Positions 31,840 to 40,579 of a stretch of DNA of 64,000 bases are shown here, in pieces. The notes under the pieces are model-generated. The model was given only the letters and a program-made list of their open reading frames with translations. It had not been told where the DNA came from and did no database searches. This stretch comes from an uncultured Porphyromonadaceae bacterium (lineage in GTDB: Bacteria; Bacteroidota; Bacteroidia; Bacteroidales; Muribaculaceae), in the NCBI GenBank assembly GCA_947175645.1, contig CAMWNP010000008.1, positions 39,454-103,453 on the forward strand, written 5' to 3'. Numbering within the stretch: the stretch's first letter is position 1; each line of letters opens with the position of its first letter. The translations under genes and the position numbers were made by a program.

Positions 31840-33128
31840 CCCCGGTTCCCGCGTGCTCGCCATTCATTGGAAACCATGCGTTTGATGCTGTCACTGTAAT
31901 GCATATATTTCCTCCAGGCATCAGACTCCCACACCAGTTTGGCTCCGACGGCTTGATTTGTGGTGTTATTGGCTTTAGCGACAGCGGTGTAAAGGTCACC
32001 GAAACAATCCTTCTCAGTATCATGATACAACTGCAGTGAACGGTATATGTCATCGGCAGTCAGCGTTGTGTCAGCAATCGTGCTTTCAAGGCTGTTGAGT
32101 TCACTGTATAGGAGGATGAACATTCCGGCAGTCATCGACTCCACATCAACCTTTGTGTTAATTTGTTGGTGTTTGATTTCAGTAGCGGACGTATATTCCT
32201 GTATAGCAACCGGTTTTTCGTCGGTAGCCGATGTGTCGGCAGCCACAATCAGTTGTTTCTCCTCCAATCCGTCAGTTTCTTTATGCTCATTTGATTTGTT
32301 GAAATAAAACCACAAGCCACCGCCTATTGCCAAAAACGTGAGAAGTGCCGGAATGGCCAAAAGAGTTTTTTGCGACCTATTCCTGCCGATGATTTCCATC
32401 AGGTCGTCAGCAGTAACGCCGTCAACAAAACAACGGTTGCGTAACTTGGCTAATCCGCTGAATTTAAGGTCATTGGCAATCAGGGTTTCGATAATTTTAC
32501 CGATGCCGTGGAAATCAATGTCAGTATTGCCACGTTTATCAGCCGCCACGCCGTACAGTGCCGGGGACCCCGAGGTATCATCAAGCCATGATGTGTAGGA
32601 TTTATCAAAGTCAATAAGCATCAGATTGAATGTTCCGTCGGTCAGGATGATGTTGTCAGGCTTGATGTCGCAGTGGACAACGTTGTGGCGATGCAGATAG
32701 CCCGTTACGTCAATGAGTTCCTTTAGCATGCGCCTCAGATTTCCGGGATGGCTAAGCCAACGGCGAGCAGCCGATGCCGGAGTTTCGGCATTGATTTCGC
32801 TTTTCATGGCTTCGGATAATGTTACACCATCGATAAAATCCATCACAATGTAATCATCATGAAATTCCCTGTACCGGGGCAATGACTTATGCTGCAATTC
32901 CACCCCTAAGTCAAATTCCTTGTCAAAGGCTGCACTATACACCGTGTTTGCGCGGAATTCTTTTTTTAGCCGCTTTACAAATACCCGCCGGCGGTGGAGG
33001 CGAGTGACAAAGACATCGCACGTCGACCCCTCGCGTTCAAGCCGTTGCGCTGCGCCAAAGTCTATCGGTCCATCATCAATGATTGATTGGGATTCAAAGC
33101 CTGAAATTTTGTCATCATCTGCCGCCAT
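31836..33128 (-). CDS. Membrane-anchored Ser/Thr kinase-like protein
   Basis: 430 residues. The kinase domain fills about residues 30-245: lysine at VFVKRLK (K52), hinge YIVMDFIDG, catalytic loop HCDIKPDN (152-159), a DFD instead of DFG (173-175), and DFHGIGKII in the place of the usual DxxSxG helix. The glycine-rich loop is degenerate (REGSTCDVF), yet the catalytic Asp, Asn and metal-binding Asp remain, so activity is plausible. One membrane helix (about 255-276, LLAIPALLTFLAIGGGLWFY) separates it from a 150-residue helical C-terminal part with no PASTA repeats. The promoter ends almost exactly at the ATG, so the message may have no leader. Confidence 0.8.
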   Translation of the reverse strand: MAADDDKISGFESQSIIDDGPIDFGAAQRLEREGSTCDVFVTRLHRRRVFVKRLKKEFRANTVYSAAFDKEFDLGVELQHKSLPRYREFHDDYIVMDFIDGVTLSEAMKSEINAETPASAARRWLSHPGNLRRMLKELIDVTGYLHRHNVVHCDIKPDNIILTDGTFNLMLIDFDKSYTSWLDDTSGSPALYGVAADKRGNTDIDFHGIGKIIETLIANDLKFSGLAKLRNRCFVDGVTADDLMEIIGRNRSQKTLLAIPALLTFLAIGGGLWFYFNKSNEHKETDGLEEKQLIVAADTSATDEKPVAIQEYTSATEIKHQQINTKVDVESMTAGMFILLYSELNSLESTIADTTLTADDIYRSLQLYHDTEKDCFGDLYTAVAKANNTTNQAVGAKLVWESDAWRKYMHYSDSIKRMVSNEWRARGNRG

Positions 33129-33132
33129 GATG

Positions 33133-33164
33133 CAAATTTAGTAATTATCGGTTTAATTTTCAAA
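33133..33164 (-). promoter_or_regulatory. Promoter of the kinase-like gene, possibly leaderless
   Basis: Minus-strand TTTG (plus 33161-33164), 20 nt, TAAATTTG (plus 33133-33140). The expected start point (about 33128-33130) falls on or next to the ATG at 33128. Confidence 0.7.
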
Positions 33165-33190
33165 ATTAAAACTGATACTTATATATAAGA

Positions 33191-33222
33191 ACAGAGCGAC
33201 TGCAGTGATGCGGTCGCTCTGT
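33191..33222 (-). terminator. Terminator after the aldolase gene
   Basis: ACAGAGCGAC and GTCGCTCTGT are perfect 10-bp arms with a 12-nt loop, 28 nt beyond the aldolase stop. The plus strand has a T5 tract after the stem; the minus strand continues TTCTTATATATAAG, a weaker U-rich tail. Confidence 0.75.
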
Positions 33223-33250
33223 TTTTAGGGTGTTTTTTACGTCAGTGGAA

Positions 33251-34249
33251 TCAGAGTGCTTTGTCCTTTGATCCGAGAACGTTTTCAATTTTGTGTTTGT
33301 AGAGTTTCTCCATGTTGTCACGAGCGGGACCGAGGTATTTGCGGGGGTCGAACTCAGCGGGTTTTTCAGCGAATACCTGACGGATTGCAGCAGTCATTGC
33401 GAGACGGCTGTCAGAGTCGATGTTGATTTTGCAAACGGCGCTCTTTGCTGCTTTGCGGAGTTGTTCTTCGGGGATACCGATGGCATCGGGGAGTTTTCCG
33501 CCGAATTTGTTGATGGTGTCAACTTCGTCCTGTGGAACTGATGATGAACCGTGGAGAACGATGGGGAATCCGGGGAGTTTTTCCATAACGGCATCGAGAA
33601 CGTCGAAAGCCAATGGAGGAGGAACGAGTTTGCCTTCTTCGTTGCGGGTGCACTGTTCGGGAGTGAATTTGTATGCGCCGTGAGAGGTACCGATTGAGAT
33701 GGCCAGTGAGTCGCATCCTGTGCGAGTGGCGAAGTCGATAACTTCTTCGGGGTCAGTGTAGGTGTGGTGGTCTGAAGAAACTTCGTCTTCAACACCTGCG
33801 AGAACGCCGAGTTCGCCTTCCACTGTAACGTCGAACTGGTGAGCGTAGTCAACTACTTTTTTTGTGAGGGCAACGTTTTCTTCGTAAGGGAGGTGTGAAC
33901 CGTCGATCATAACAGAAGAGAAACCGTTGTCGATGCAGGATTTGCAGAGTTCGAAACTGTCGCCGTGGTCAAGGTGGAGACAGATCTGGGGATGTTCCCA
34001 GCCGAATTCTTTGGCGTATTCAACGGCACCCTGGGCCATGTAGCGGAGAAGTGTGGCGTTAGCATAGTTTCGTGCGCCTTTGGAAACCTGGAGGATAACG
34101 GGAGAACGGTCTTCAGCGGCTGCCTTTATGATGGCCTGAAGTTGTTCCATGTTGTTGAAGTTGAAAGCGGGAACGGCGTAACCGCCTTTGATTGCTTTGG
34201 CGAACATTTCGCGAGTGTTCACCAGACCTAATTCTTTGTAACTTACCAT
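33251..34249 (-). CDS. fba: Class II fructose-bisphosphate aldolase
   Basis: 332 residues. This cytoplasmic zinc enzyme splits fructose 1,6-bisphosphate into dihydroxyacetone phosphate and glyceraldehyde 3-phosphate. Visible features: N-terminal AVPAFNFNNMEQ, the catalytic and zinc-binding HLDHGDS, the acidic segment TVEGELGVLAG, zinc histidines in ISIGTSHGAYKF and VLHGSSSV, and the phosphate-binding NIDSDSR. Length is normal for the class. It is a single gene with a -7 box 32 nt upstream and a hairpin terminator downstream. Nothing unusual. Confidence 0.96.
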   Translation of the reverse strand: MVSYKELGLVNTREMFAKAIKGGYAVPAFNFNNMEQLQAIIKAAAEDRSPVILQVSKGARNYANATLLRYMAQGAVEYAKEFGWEHPQICLHLDHGDSFELCKSCIDNGFSSVMIDGSHLPYEENVALTKKVVDYAHQFDVTVEGELGVLAGVEDEVSSDHHTYTDPEEVIDFATRTGCDSLAISIGTSHGAYKFTPEQCTRNEEGKLVPPPLAFDVLDAVMEKLPGFPIVLHGSSSVPQDEVDTINKFGGKLPDAIGIPEEQLRKAAKSAVCKINIDSDSRLAMTAAIRQVFAEKPAEFDPRKYLGPARDNMEKLYKHKIENVLGSKDKAL

Positions 34250-34280
34250 AGGGTTATAAATAATAATGTTTATTCTGATG

Positions 34281-34288
34281 CAAAGTTA
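34281..34288 (-). promoter_or_regulatory. -7 box of the aldolase gene
   Basis: TAACTTTG on the minus strand, 32 nt upstream of the ATG. No good -33 box was found. Confidence 0.55.
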
Positions 34289-34336
34289 GTGTTTATTTTT
34301 CAGATAAGCACTCTGTTTAATGATTTTTGTGGAATA

Positions 34337-35545
34337 TTATCCGATATTGTCCACTTCGAGGTCGGCGTTCAGAATTTCATGCCAGGGGAGTCCTTGAACG
34401 GCGAGTTGTTCGAGGAATGGATCGGGGTCGAATTCCTCCACGTTGTGGACTCCGGGTTTGACCCATTTGCCTGTCAGGAACATCATTGCGCCTGTCATTG
34501 CAGGCACACCGGTTGTGTAACTGACGGCCTGCATGCCTGTTTCGCGGTATGATTCTTCGTGAGAGCAGTTGTTGTAGATGTAGTATGTGAGAGGTTTTCC
34601 TTCTTTGTCATACCCTGCAATGCGGCAACCGATTGATGTTTCGCCGTGGTAGTTTTCGCCGAGATCCTGCGGGTTGGGGAGGACTGCTTTGAGGAACTGC
34701 AGGGGAACGATTTTCACGCCGTTGTAGTCTACTTCGTCGATGCGAGCCATTCCGATGTTCTGTATTACGCGGAGGTGAGTGAGGTATTCCTGTCCGAAGG
34801 TCATCCAGAAGCGTGCGCGCTTGATTGTGGGGAAGTTCTGGACGAGTGATTCAAGTTCCTCGTGGTAAAGGAGATATGAGTCACGCGGGCCGATGTTGGG
34901 GTAGTTGAGGGATGCGTGTATTTCCAGTGGACCTGTTGTGATCCATTTTCCGTCCTGATAGTAACGGCCGTTCTGGGTTATTTCACGAATGTTGATTTCA
35001 GGGTTGAAGTTGGTGGCGAATGCTTTACCGTGGTCACCTGCGTTGCAGTCAACGATGTCGAGATACTCCATGCGTGAGAAGTAGTGCTTGGCGGCGTAAG
35101 CGGTGAACACGCCTGTTACTCCGGGGTCGAATCCGCAACCGAGGATAGCAGTCAGACCGGCTTTTTCGAAACGTTCGCGGTAGGCCCATTGCCATGAGTA
35201 TTCGAAGTGTGCTTCATCTTTGGGCTCGTAGTTTGCGGTGTCGAGGTAGTTTACTCCACATTCCAGACATGCGTCCATAATGGTGAGGTCCTGATAGGGC
35301 AGGGCCACGTTTATGACCAGGTCAGGTTTGTGGCGGTTGAAGAGTTCCACGAGTTGTTCCACGCTGTCGGCATCGACAGAGTCAGTGGTGACGTTAGGTT
35401 TTCCAATTGCTTTTGCGACGGCATCACACTTGCTTTTGGTGCGTGAGGCAATTACTATTTCGTTGAAAACCTCAGGGTTCTGTGCGCATTTGTGGGCAAC
35501 GACGGTTCCAACGCCGCCACACCCGATGATGATAACTTTTGACAT
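34337..35545 (-). CDS. Saccharopine dehydrogenase-family enzyme, probable carboxy(nor)spermidine dehydrogenase
   Basis: 402 residues. The N terminus is a Rossmann fold with IIIGCGGVGTVVAHKC (5-20). Later blocks GCGFDPGVTGVFTAYAAKHY and TTGVPAMTGAMM match the Lys9-like/carboxynorspermidine dehydrogenase family. In Bacteroidota such proteins usually make carboxyspermidine or carboxynorspermidine from a diamine and aspartate semialdehyde with NADPH, a step in polyamine synthesis. The partner decarboxylase gene is not in the window, so the exact product is inferred. It has its own promoter and is transcribed toward the aldolase gene. Confidence 0.85.
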   Translation of the reverse strand: MSKVIIIGCGGVGTVVAHKCAQNPEVFNEIVIASRTKSKCDAVAKAIGKPNVTTDSVDADSVEQLVELFNRHKPDLVINVALPYQDLTIMDACLECGVNYLDTANYEPKDEAHFEYSWQWAYRERFEKAGLTAILGCGFDPGVTGVFTAYAAKHYFSRMEYLDIVDCNAGDHGKAFATNFNPEINIREITQNGRYYQDGKWITTGPLEIHASLNYPNIGPRDSYLLYHEELESLVQNFPTIKRARFWMTFGQEYLTHLRVIQNIGMARIDEVDYNGVKIVPLQFLKAVLPNPQDLGENYHGETSIGCRIAGYDKEGKPLTYYIYNNCSHEESYRETGMQAVSYTTGVPAMTGAMMFLTGKWVKPGVHNVEEFDPDPFLEQLAVQGLPWHEILNADLEVDNIG

Positions 35546-35584
35546 ATATTATATTTTTTTACTTTACTTCTGAATGAAAGAATG

Positions 35585-35615
35585 CAAAGTTAACCAATTA
35601 TTAGATATTTCACAA
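35585..35615 (-). promoter_or_regulatory. Promoter of the dehydrogenase gene
   Basis: Minus-strand TTG (plus 35613-35615), 20 nt, TAACTTTG (plus 35585-35592), about 40 nt upstream of the start codon. Confidence 0.65.
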
Positions 35616-35699
35616 GTTTTATTTTTCGGGTTTGAACCTCGTTTAGTTAAAAGAGAGTCATTACAGATCGGGGAGAAACTGCTGCAGCCATATATTTTG

Positions 35700-37580
35700 C
35701 TATCCGGCAGCGGTATATTTTTGATTCGGGTGGTTCTTCATTTCCGGGAATATGAATTCAATCCTGTGAGAGGCAAGTAGTTGAGGGATAATCTTATTTT
35801 TTATATGAGATTCTGTTCTACCTAATATTTTTGCAAGTTCATCACCTGAAAACGGGTGAAACTTACATAATTCAACAATTGTATCCTCCAAGACATTTTT
35901 GGGTACTCTTTGTCCAAAATGTCTTATTTTTTCTGTCAAATTATCAGGTAGAATCATCCTATTAATATTTAGGTCAATATTATTATCCGAGGTTCCACCA
36001 TTAGCGACTGAGGTTCCACCATTAGCGACCGAAGTTCCACCATTAGCGACCGAGGTTCCACCATTAGCGACTGAGGTTCCACCATTAGCATCTATGGATT
36101 TAATCTTTTCCGATGGAGTATAATAAGTTTGACGTCCTCGACCTTTAACCATAACAAAATTCAAGTTTGCTAATGATTTCAATCCTCTACTTGCTTCTTT
36201 TGTAGTGACTCCTGAAAGTTGACGATATGTAATATTATCGATGGCTCCCACCTCGCGTAAAAATATTAATGCTATTTTTTGAGCGTCATCTAACTTGTCT
36301 GTTCCCAGAGAAGTCAACCACATCAGGTCTTTTTCTGAAAGAAAATGATGTAGCAATATGCGCGTAGTGAATGAGTTTCTGATATGATTTGATTCAAATG
36401 TAGGTGGCATCATTTTTGAATCTTTCATCAAGCGACGCATGGTGCCGATACCGGTGCCTTTTGCTTCCGCTAATTGTGTTTCGTGGAAAATAGAACTGAT
36501 TGTTGGATTTCTCAAGCGTGAGCCAGGCTCGCCAAGTGTCTCGGCAGGTTTTAATGAGAATCCCGGATTGATTATTTCAAGTCTATTGGAGTATCTGATA
36601 ATCTGAATGGGTTGATGAATTCTGAAATTTTGATGTATAAGAGAATTAACAATCGCTTCACGTAGAGCATCCTCAGGAATAGATAGCGGTCTATCTGCTT
36701 GTAAATTGCCGGGCTTTAATGAAAATCCTCTTGGAAGATCATCAGCAATAGCATTAAAGGCGCGGTTTACCAACAGTAATAACGGACCACGCATATCAAT
36801 AGAGTCAAAACGCTTGTGAGGATCTGGCAACCACTCTGTTCCGGAAACACGAATGTAGTCAACCCGAACAGCCGGTAATTCTCTCCGTAATGCCATAGAT
36901 TTACCAAAAACGATAAGTCCTGTATTCGTAAGTTTCCATTCTCCTTCCTTGTTTTTGACAATGCAATTTAATGAGCGAAGCAGATCAATGTCAGAATAGT
37001 TTAATTCTTCAGCCTTTGTGTTGACTTCACTCCGAAGTCGACGATATGCTCTCACTGCATTTTCATCAATATCGTCAAGATCAGTTCCGTTTACCACCGC
37101 TATGTCAAAGTCATCGGATTCATGGAATAAGATATGTAAATCTTCTTCTGTGCAACGATGATCTGTAGAACCAATTCTTCTCCATGCACCTTTGGGCAAT
37201 CCCGTATCTTTGAAGTATAGCGGTTTAAACTTAGTGTCTAATTCCTGTACCTCAACTACAAGTACTTTCTTCCCTTCAATATTCTCCGCCTCAATAAGAG
37301 GGCGAATAGGATGGTTGAACATGGTAGCACATTGAGTAGCGAGGTCCTTTTGTAATTTATCCGAGTCAGTAACTCCCACAACATTATATTGATTTGAATT
37401 ATCTTCCGACTCTTGTAGCCCGATAATGATGGTGCCACCACCAAGTTCCGGTTCGTTAGAAAACGAACATATAGTTTCAAGCACACTTTTATCTATTTTA
37501 TCTGAACATTGTTTAGCCTCAATCTTAACATGTTCATCAATAGTGTTTAACTCATCAATATAACGTTTTGCTTTTTTCAT
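35700..37580 (-). CDS. AlbA_2/Schlafen-type putative DNA-binding regulator with ATPase-like domain
   Basis: 626 residues. The N-terminal AlbA_2 domain (about 10-135) shows EAKQC, the conserved ETICSFSNEPELGGGTIIIG and LFKDTG-like LYFKDTGLPKGAWRRIGS. The middle has a GHKL ATP-binding-like domain (REAIVNSLIHQNF, then GTGIGTMRRLM). Near the C terminus a seven-residue unit (GGTSVAN) is repeated in a row (about 497-530) between two winged-helix-like regions. Such proteins are common accessory regulators in Bacteroidales; some relatives act in phage defence, but no partner gene supports that here. It begins 41 nt after nadK with a pyrimidine-rich leader and may be read from the same upstream promoter. 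Confidence 0.82.
   Translation of the reverse strand: MKKAKRYIDELNTIDEHVKIEAKQCSDKIDKSVLETICSFSNEPELGGGTIIIGLQESEDNSNQYNVVGVTDSDKLQKDLATQCATMFNHPIRPLIEAENIEGKKVLVVEVQELDTKFKPLYFKDTGLPKGAWRRIGSTDHRCTEEDLHILFHESDDFDIAVVNGTDLDDIDENAVRAYRRLRSEVNTKAEELNYSDIDLLRSLNCIVKNKEGEWKLTNTGLIVFGKSMALRRELPAVRVDYIRVSGTEWLPDPHKRFDSIDMRGPLLLLVNRAFNAIADDLPRGFSLKPGNLQADRPLSIPEDALREAIVNSLIHQNFRIHQPIQIIRYSNRLEIINPGFSLKPAETLGEPGSRLRNPTISSIFHETQLAEAKGTGIGTMRRLMKDSKMMPPTFESNHIRNSFTTRILLHHFLSEKDLMWLTSLGTDKLDDAQKIALIFLREVGAIDNITYRQLSGVTTKEASRGLKSLANLNFVMVKGRGRQTYYTPSEKIKSIDANGGTSVANGGTSVANGGTSVANGGTSVANGGTSDNNIDLNINRMILPDNLTEKIRHFGQRVPKNVLEDTIVELCKFHPFSGDELAKILGRTESHIKNKIIPQLLASHRIEFIFPEMKNHPNQKYTAAG
35989..36093 (-). 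repeat. Five in-frame 21-bp tandem repeats
   Basis: Five units of the plus-strand form GAGGTTCCACCATTAGCGACT, differing at one or two bases, with the last unit ending in GCATCT. Because 21 is a multiple of three, copy-number change alters a Gly/Thr/Ser/Val/Ala/Asn linker without breaking the frame. Confidence 0.95.
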
Positions 37581-37621
37581 AAAAAAAAAGGAGTGGTGTT
37601 AGATGTAGGATTGCCGTGCGG

Positions 37622-38494
37622 TCAAATTCCCCAGAGGAGTTTTTCGCGGAGAGTTGTGGCGAATCCATGGTTGTCCGGCATGACCACTTTTATGGAGTAA
37701 GGTGCTTTGCTTACGGTAAGCGTAGCGCCGGTGGGGACAGGGAAGGAGTTTCCGTCGATGCTGACGAAGCATGACTGAGAGCGTCCGCCGACGGTTAGAG
37801 TGAGAATGGAGTTGTCAGTGATTACCAGGGGGCGCATTGTGAGGGAGTGTGCGGCGATGGGAGAGATTACGAAAGTTGGTGCGGTTGGCTGGATTATCGG
37901 TCCGCCTACAGAGAGGGAATATCCGGTTGAGCCTGTTGGAGTTGCCACCAGCAGTCCGTCGGCTTTGTATTGTGAGAGATGGTGCCCGTCAATGGCAGCG
38001 TCGATTGTAATCATGGAAGCGGAGTCATGCTTCATTATAGCAATTTCGTTGAGGGCGCAGTTGAATACAGCGGGGGGAAGATGTTCGCCGGCAACGCGTA
38101 TCACGGAGCGGCGTTCAACGAAGAATTCGCCGCTGAAGAGCATTTTGAGGAGTGCGGGAGTGTTTGTGATGTCGAAGGCTGTCAGGTAGCCGAGGTGTCC
38201 GGAGTTAACGCCCACGATGGGAATTTCCTTGTCTCCTACCCAACGGGCTGTTCTGAGGAATGTTCCGTCGCCACCGATGCTGATGACCAGTTTGGCGGAG
38301 AAACGGTCGGAGTCAGTTACGGCATAGAGGTTCCAGCAAGCGGGGTCGAAGCCTCCCTGAGTGAGGGAGGAGTAGATTTTGCTGTGGAGCAACAGCCTGC
38401 ATCCACGAGCCGAAAGTTCACGGAGGAGGGAGTCGATCAGTTTGAGCGAAGCCGGTTCCTGTCTGCGGCTTCCGTAAACGGCTATGGTAAGCAT
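37622..38494 (-). CDS. nadK: NAD kinase
   Basis: 290 residues. Cytoplasmic enzyme that phosphorylates NAD to NADP. The diagnostic GGDGTFLRTAR (74-84) and VGVNSGHLGYL are present, followed by FNCALNEIAIMK and the glycine-rich TPTGSTGYSLSVGGPI. Length is normal. It starts 6 nt after a short gene that looks like the remnant of the CBS-domain gene found here in related genomes, and both are read away from pdxJ. The arrangement nadK next to pdxJ is typical of Bacteroidales. Confidence 0.96.
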   Translation of the reverse strand: MLTIAVYGSRRQEPASLKLIDSLLRELSARGCRLLLHSKIYSSLTQGGFDPACWNLYAVTDSDRFSAKLVISIGGDGTFLRTARWVGDKEIPIVGVNSGHLGYLTAFDITNTPALLKMLFSGEFFVERRSVIRVAGEHLPPAVFNCALNEIAIMKHDSASMITIDAAIDGHHLSQYKADGLLVATPTGSTGYSLSVGGPIIQPTAPTFVISPIAAHSLTMRPLVITDNSILTLTVGGRSQSCFVSIDGNSFPVPTGATLTVSKAPYSIKVVMPDNHGFATTLREKLLWGI

Positions 38495-38500
38495 ATCGGG

Positions 38501-38935
38501 TCAGATGTTTAGGATTCTTAGAATTTCGTCGGCGCGGTTACGAGCGCGTTCCATGTCGGCCCCGGAGCCGAGGGTGTTGCCGTGGTCGAGGATTTCGTAG
38601 CCGTATCGTTCGAGAGATCGTGCCACGTTTGAAGAATCGGAGTGGTTGATGCGGAGGTCGACAATCATTTGTCCGCGGCCGGTAAGCAGTCGTGTAACGT
38701 TGAGGTTAATCAGATGTGCGTTACAGTCCTCCACGGCACCGGCGATCCGTGAAGCCGAGAAGTCTTCAGGCATGACCGCGAGAATAAGTTCCGAGGCGTC
38801 AGGGTTTTCCGGAAATCTGCGTGACCACAGGTCCTCCTTGGCCGGAGAAAAATCGGTGTTTTTTGAATTATATGAATCTTTTAGGTTCAAATTTGCTCCT
38901 TTTTTAAATTTTTCTGAGTATTTTTGCAGAACCAT
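38501..38935 (-). CDS. Shortened CBS/ACT-like protein between nadK and pdxJ
   Basis: 144 residues. Residues about 48-120 (SELILAVMPEDFSASRIAGA onward, with GQMIVDLRINHSDSSNVARS) look like the ACT-like C-terminal part of the CBS-domain proteins that occupy this position in related Bacteroidales, and the final RADEILRILNI matches their endings. The expected pair of CBS domains is missing: the first 45 residues are AT-rich, lysine- and asparagine-rich and look unstructured. Either a shortened functional protein or a decaying one; a later start is possible. A good promoter 38 nt upstream and tight spacing to nadK (6 nt) suggest it is still expressed. Confidence 0.6.
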   Translation of the reverse strand: MVLQKYSEKFKKGANLNLKDSYNSKNTDFSPAKEDLWSRRFPENPDASELILAVMPEDFSASRIAGAVEDCNAHLINLNVTRLLTGRGQMIVDLRINHSDSSNVARSLERYGYEILDHGNTLGSGADMERARNRADEILRILNI

Positions 38936-38972
38936 TCCGTGGGGAAGATATATCCGCGGAAAGTTCAGAGTA

Positions 38973-39003
38973 CAAATTTAGCAAATTTTCCTCACTTGCG
39001 CAA
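38973..39003 (-). promoter_or_regulatory. Promoter of the short CBS-remnant gene and nadK
   Basis: Minus-strand TTG (plus 39001-39003), 20 nt, TAAATTTG (plus 38973-38980). It lies back to back with the start of pdxJ, for which only a weak TAACTTTA (39026-39033) was seen. Confidence 0.65.
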
Positions 39004-39046
39004 CCCCGCCGGTTGACCGGTTGGATAACTTTAACAAAAAAGACCG

Positions 39047-39763
39047 ATGACTACCAATCTTAGTGTTAATGTAAATAAGATAGCCACGCTGCGAAATGCC
39101 CGCGGAGAGAATGTTCCTGACCTGCTGAAGGTTTCGGCAGACTGTGAGTTGTTCGGAGCGGATGGCATCACGGTTCATCCGCGTCCTGATGAGCGACACA
39201 TCCGTCGTGAGGATGTTTTCAATCTGCGTCCGGTTGTCACCACCGAGTTCAATATCGAGGGCTATCCATCGCCGGACTTCATAGATCTGGTTCTGAAGGT
39301 CCGTCCGGAGCAGGTTACGCTTGTTCCCGACAGTCCCTCGCAACTCACATCTGACTCAGGCTGGGATGTTGAGGGGAATTTTGATTTTCTGACAGATGTT
39401 ATTGAAAGATTCAAGGATGCGGGGATACGTACATCTGTATTCGTTGGTACGGAACCTGAGAATATCATTGCTGCGGCACGCGCGGGTGCTGACCGGGTGG
39501 AACTCTACACCAAGCCTTATGCGGATCAGTTTCCGCATGATCCGGAGTCGGCGGTTGCTCCTTTTGTGGCTGCCTCCGAGGTTGCTCATAAGGCAGGTTT
39601 AGGTGTTAATGCCGGTCATGACCTTAATCTTGACAATCTTAAGTTCTTCCATAGCCGTCTGCCTCATCTGAACGAGGTGTCGATTGGTCACGCGCTGATC
39701 AGTGACGCGCTCTACCTGGGGCTTGAGGAAACGGTGCGCCGCTACAAGGAGGCACTGTTGTGA
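39047..39763 (+). CDS. pdxJ: Pyridoxine 5'-phosphate synthase
   Basis: 238 residues. PdxJ joins 1-deoxyxylulose 5-phosphate and 3-amino-2-oxopropyl phosphate to pyridoxine phosphate, the last ring-forming step of vitamin B6 synthesis. Visible: N-terminal [15 protein letters not shown], the active-site [37 protein letters not shown] and the glycine-rich [11 protein letters not shown] near the end. Length and motifs are complete. It is the first gene of a plus-strand unit with exbB, exbD and a TonB-like gene, the usual order in Bacteroidales. Confidence 0.96.
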   Translation: MTTNLSVNVNKIATLRNARGENVPDLLKVSADCELFGADGITVHPRPDERHIRREDVFNLRPVVTTEFNIEGYPSPDFIDLVLKVRPEQVTLVPDSPSQLTSDSGWDVEGNFDFLTDVIERFKDAGIRTSVFVGTEPENIIAAARAGADRVELYTKPYADQFPHDPESAVAPFVAASEVAHKAGLGVNAGHDLNLDNLKFFHSRLPHLNEVSIGHALISDALYLGLEETVRRYKEALL

Positions 39764-39826
39764 TAATTACGTCCTTTTTTGTGAAAAGATAAATAAGAAG
39801 AATTCCCAAACAATTTTTATATTCCG

Positions 39827-40558
39827 ATGCTCACTCTTGCAATCCAAACTCCTGACACAGTTGAAGTCATGAACGAATTTGCCGCCGATACCGTTGCGGC
39901 AGCGGTACAACAGCCCCCGGTGCCTGAGGTTGTAGAAACCTCGCTTCCCATCTGGGACCTGTGCATGCAGGGAGGTGTTCTGATGATACCCCTGCTGTTG
40001 CTTTCCCTAATCAGTATCTACATTCTGATAGAACGAGCCATAGTGATCAATCGTGCGGCACGTCACGATGAGACATTCATGAAAAGAATCAAGGATTATG
40101 TTCATGAAGGGGAGATTGAAAGCGCCATGAATCTGTGCAAGAAGGACAATTCGCCCTACGCCCGTCTGATAGCCAAAGGTTTGTCGCGCATAGGGCGTCC
40201 CATGCAGGATGTGCTTGTCACTATAGAGAACACCGGAAACATTGAGGTTGCCAATCTGGGCAAGGGTCTGCCCTGGCTTGCCACCACAGCCGCCGGAGCG
40301 CCGATGCTCGGTTTCCTTGGAACGGTCATAGGTATGGTCCAGGCATTTTTTGACATAGCGTCGCAGGGTAATGCCGCCTCAATCTCTACTTTTGCGGGAG
40401 GCATCTATACGGCTCTGGTGACGACGGTTGCCGGTCTGGTGGTCGGTGTGATAGCGATGTTCGCCTATAATTATCTGGTGGCGCGAATCAACCACGTGAT
40501 GAACCTGCTGGAGGCCAAAACCATGGAGTTCATGGATTTGCTCAATGAACCTGCTTGA
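39827..40558 (+). CDS. exbB: ExbB/TolQ-type proton channel subunit
   Basis: 243 residues. Inner-membrane proton channel subunit that, with ExbD, energises TonB. Visible: a long N-terminal region before the first membrane helix (GVLMIPLLLLSLISIYILIE), the cytoplasmic loop with GLPWLATTAAGAPMLGFLGT (second helix, with the conserved Thr/Pro-Gly-rich turn) and GGIYTALVTTVAGLVVGVIA (third helix). The gene follows pdxJ by 63 nt and precedes exbD by 21 nt. It would power the receptors seen elsewhere in this window. Confidence 0.93.
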   Translation: MLTLAIQTPDTVEVMNEFAADTVAAAVQQPPVPEVVETSLPIWDLCMQGGVLMIPLLLLSLISIYILIERAIVINRAARHDETFMKRIKDYVHEGEIESAMNLCKKDNSPYARLIAKGLSRIGRPMQDVLVTIENTGNIEVANLGKGLPWLATTAAGAPMLGFLGTVIGMVQAFFDIASQGNAASISTFAGGIYTALVTTVAGLVVGVIAMFAYNYLVARINHVMNLLEAKTMEFMDLLNEPA

Positions 40559-40579
40559 TAATCAATAAATTAGCGAATC

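Noticed and set aside
31285-33128. Toxin-antitoxin or phage-defence pair of regulator and kinase-like protein
   Set aside because: The genes are convergent, not co-transcribed, and the kinase-like protein is membrane-anchored. Nothing in the sequence shows toxicity or defence, so only a loose link is claimed.
35989-36093. Possible CRISPR array from the repeated 21-bp units
   Set aside because: Units are directly adjacent without spacers and keep one reading frame in a protein.
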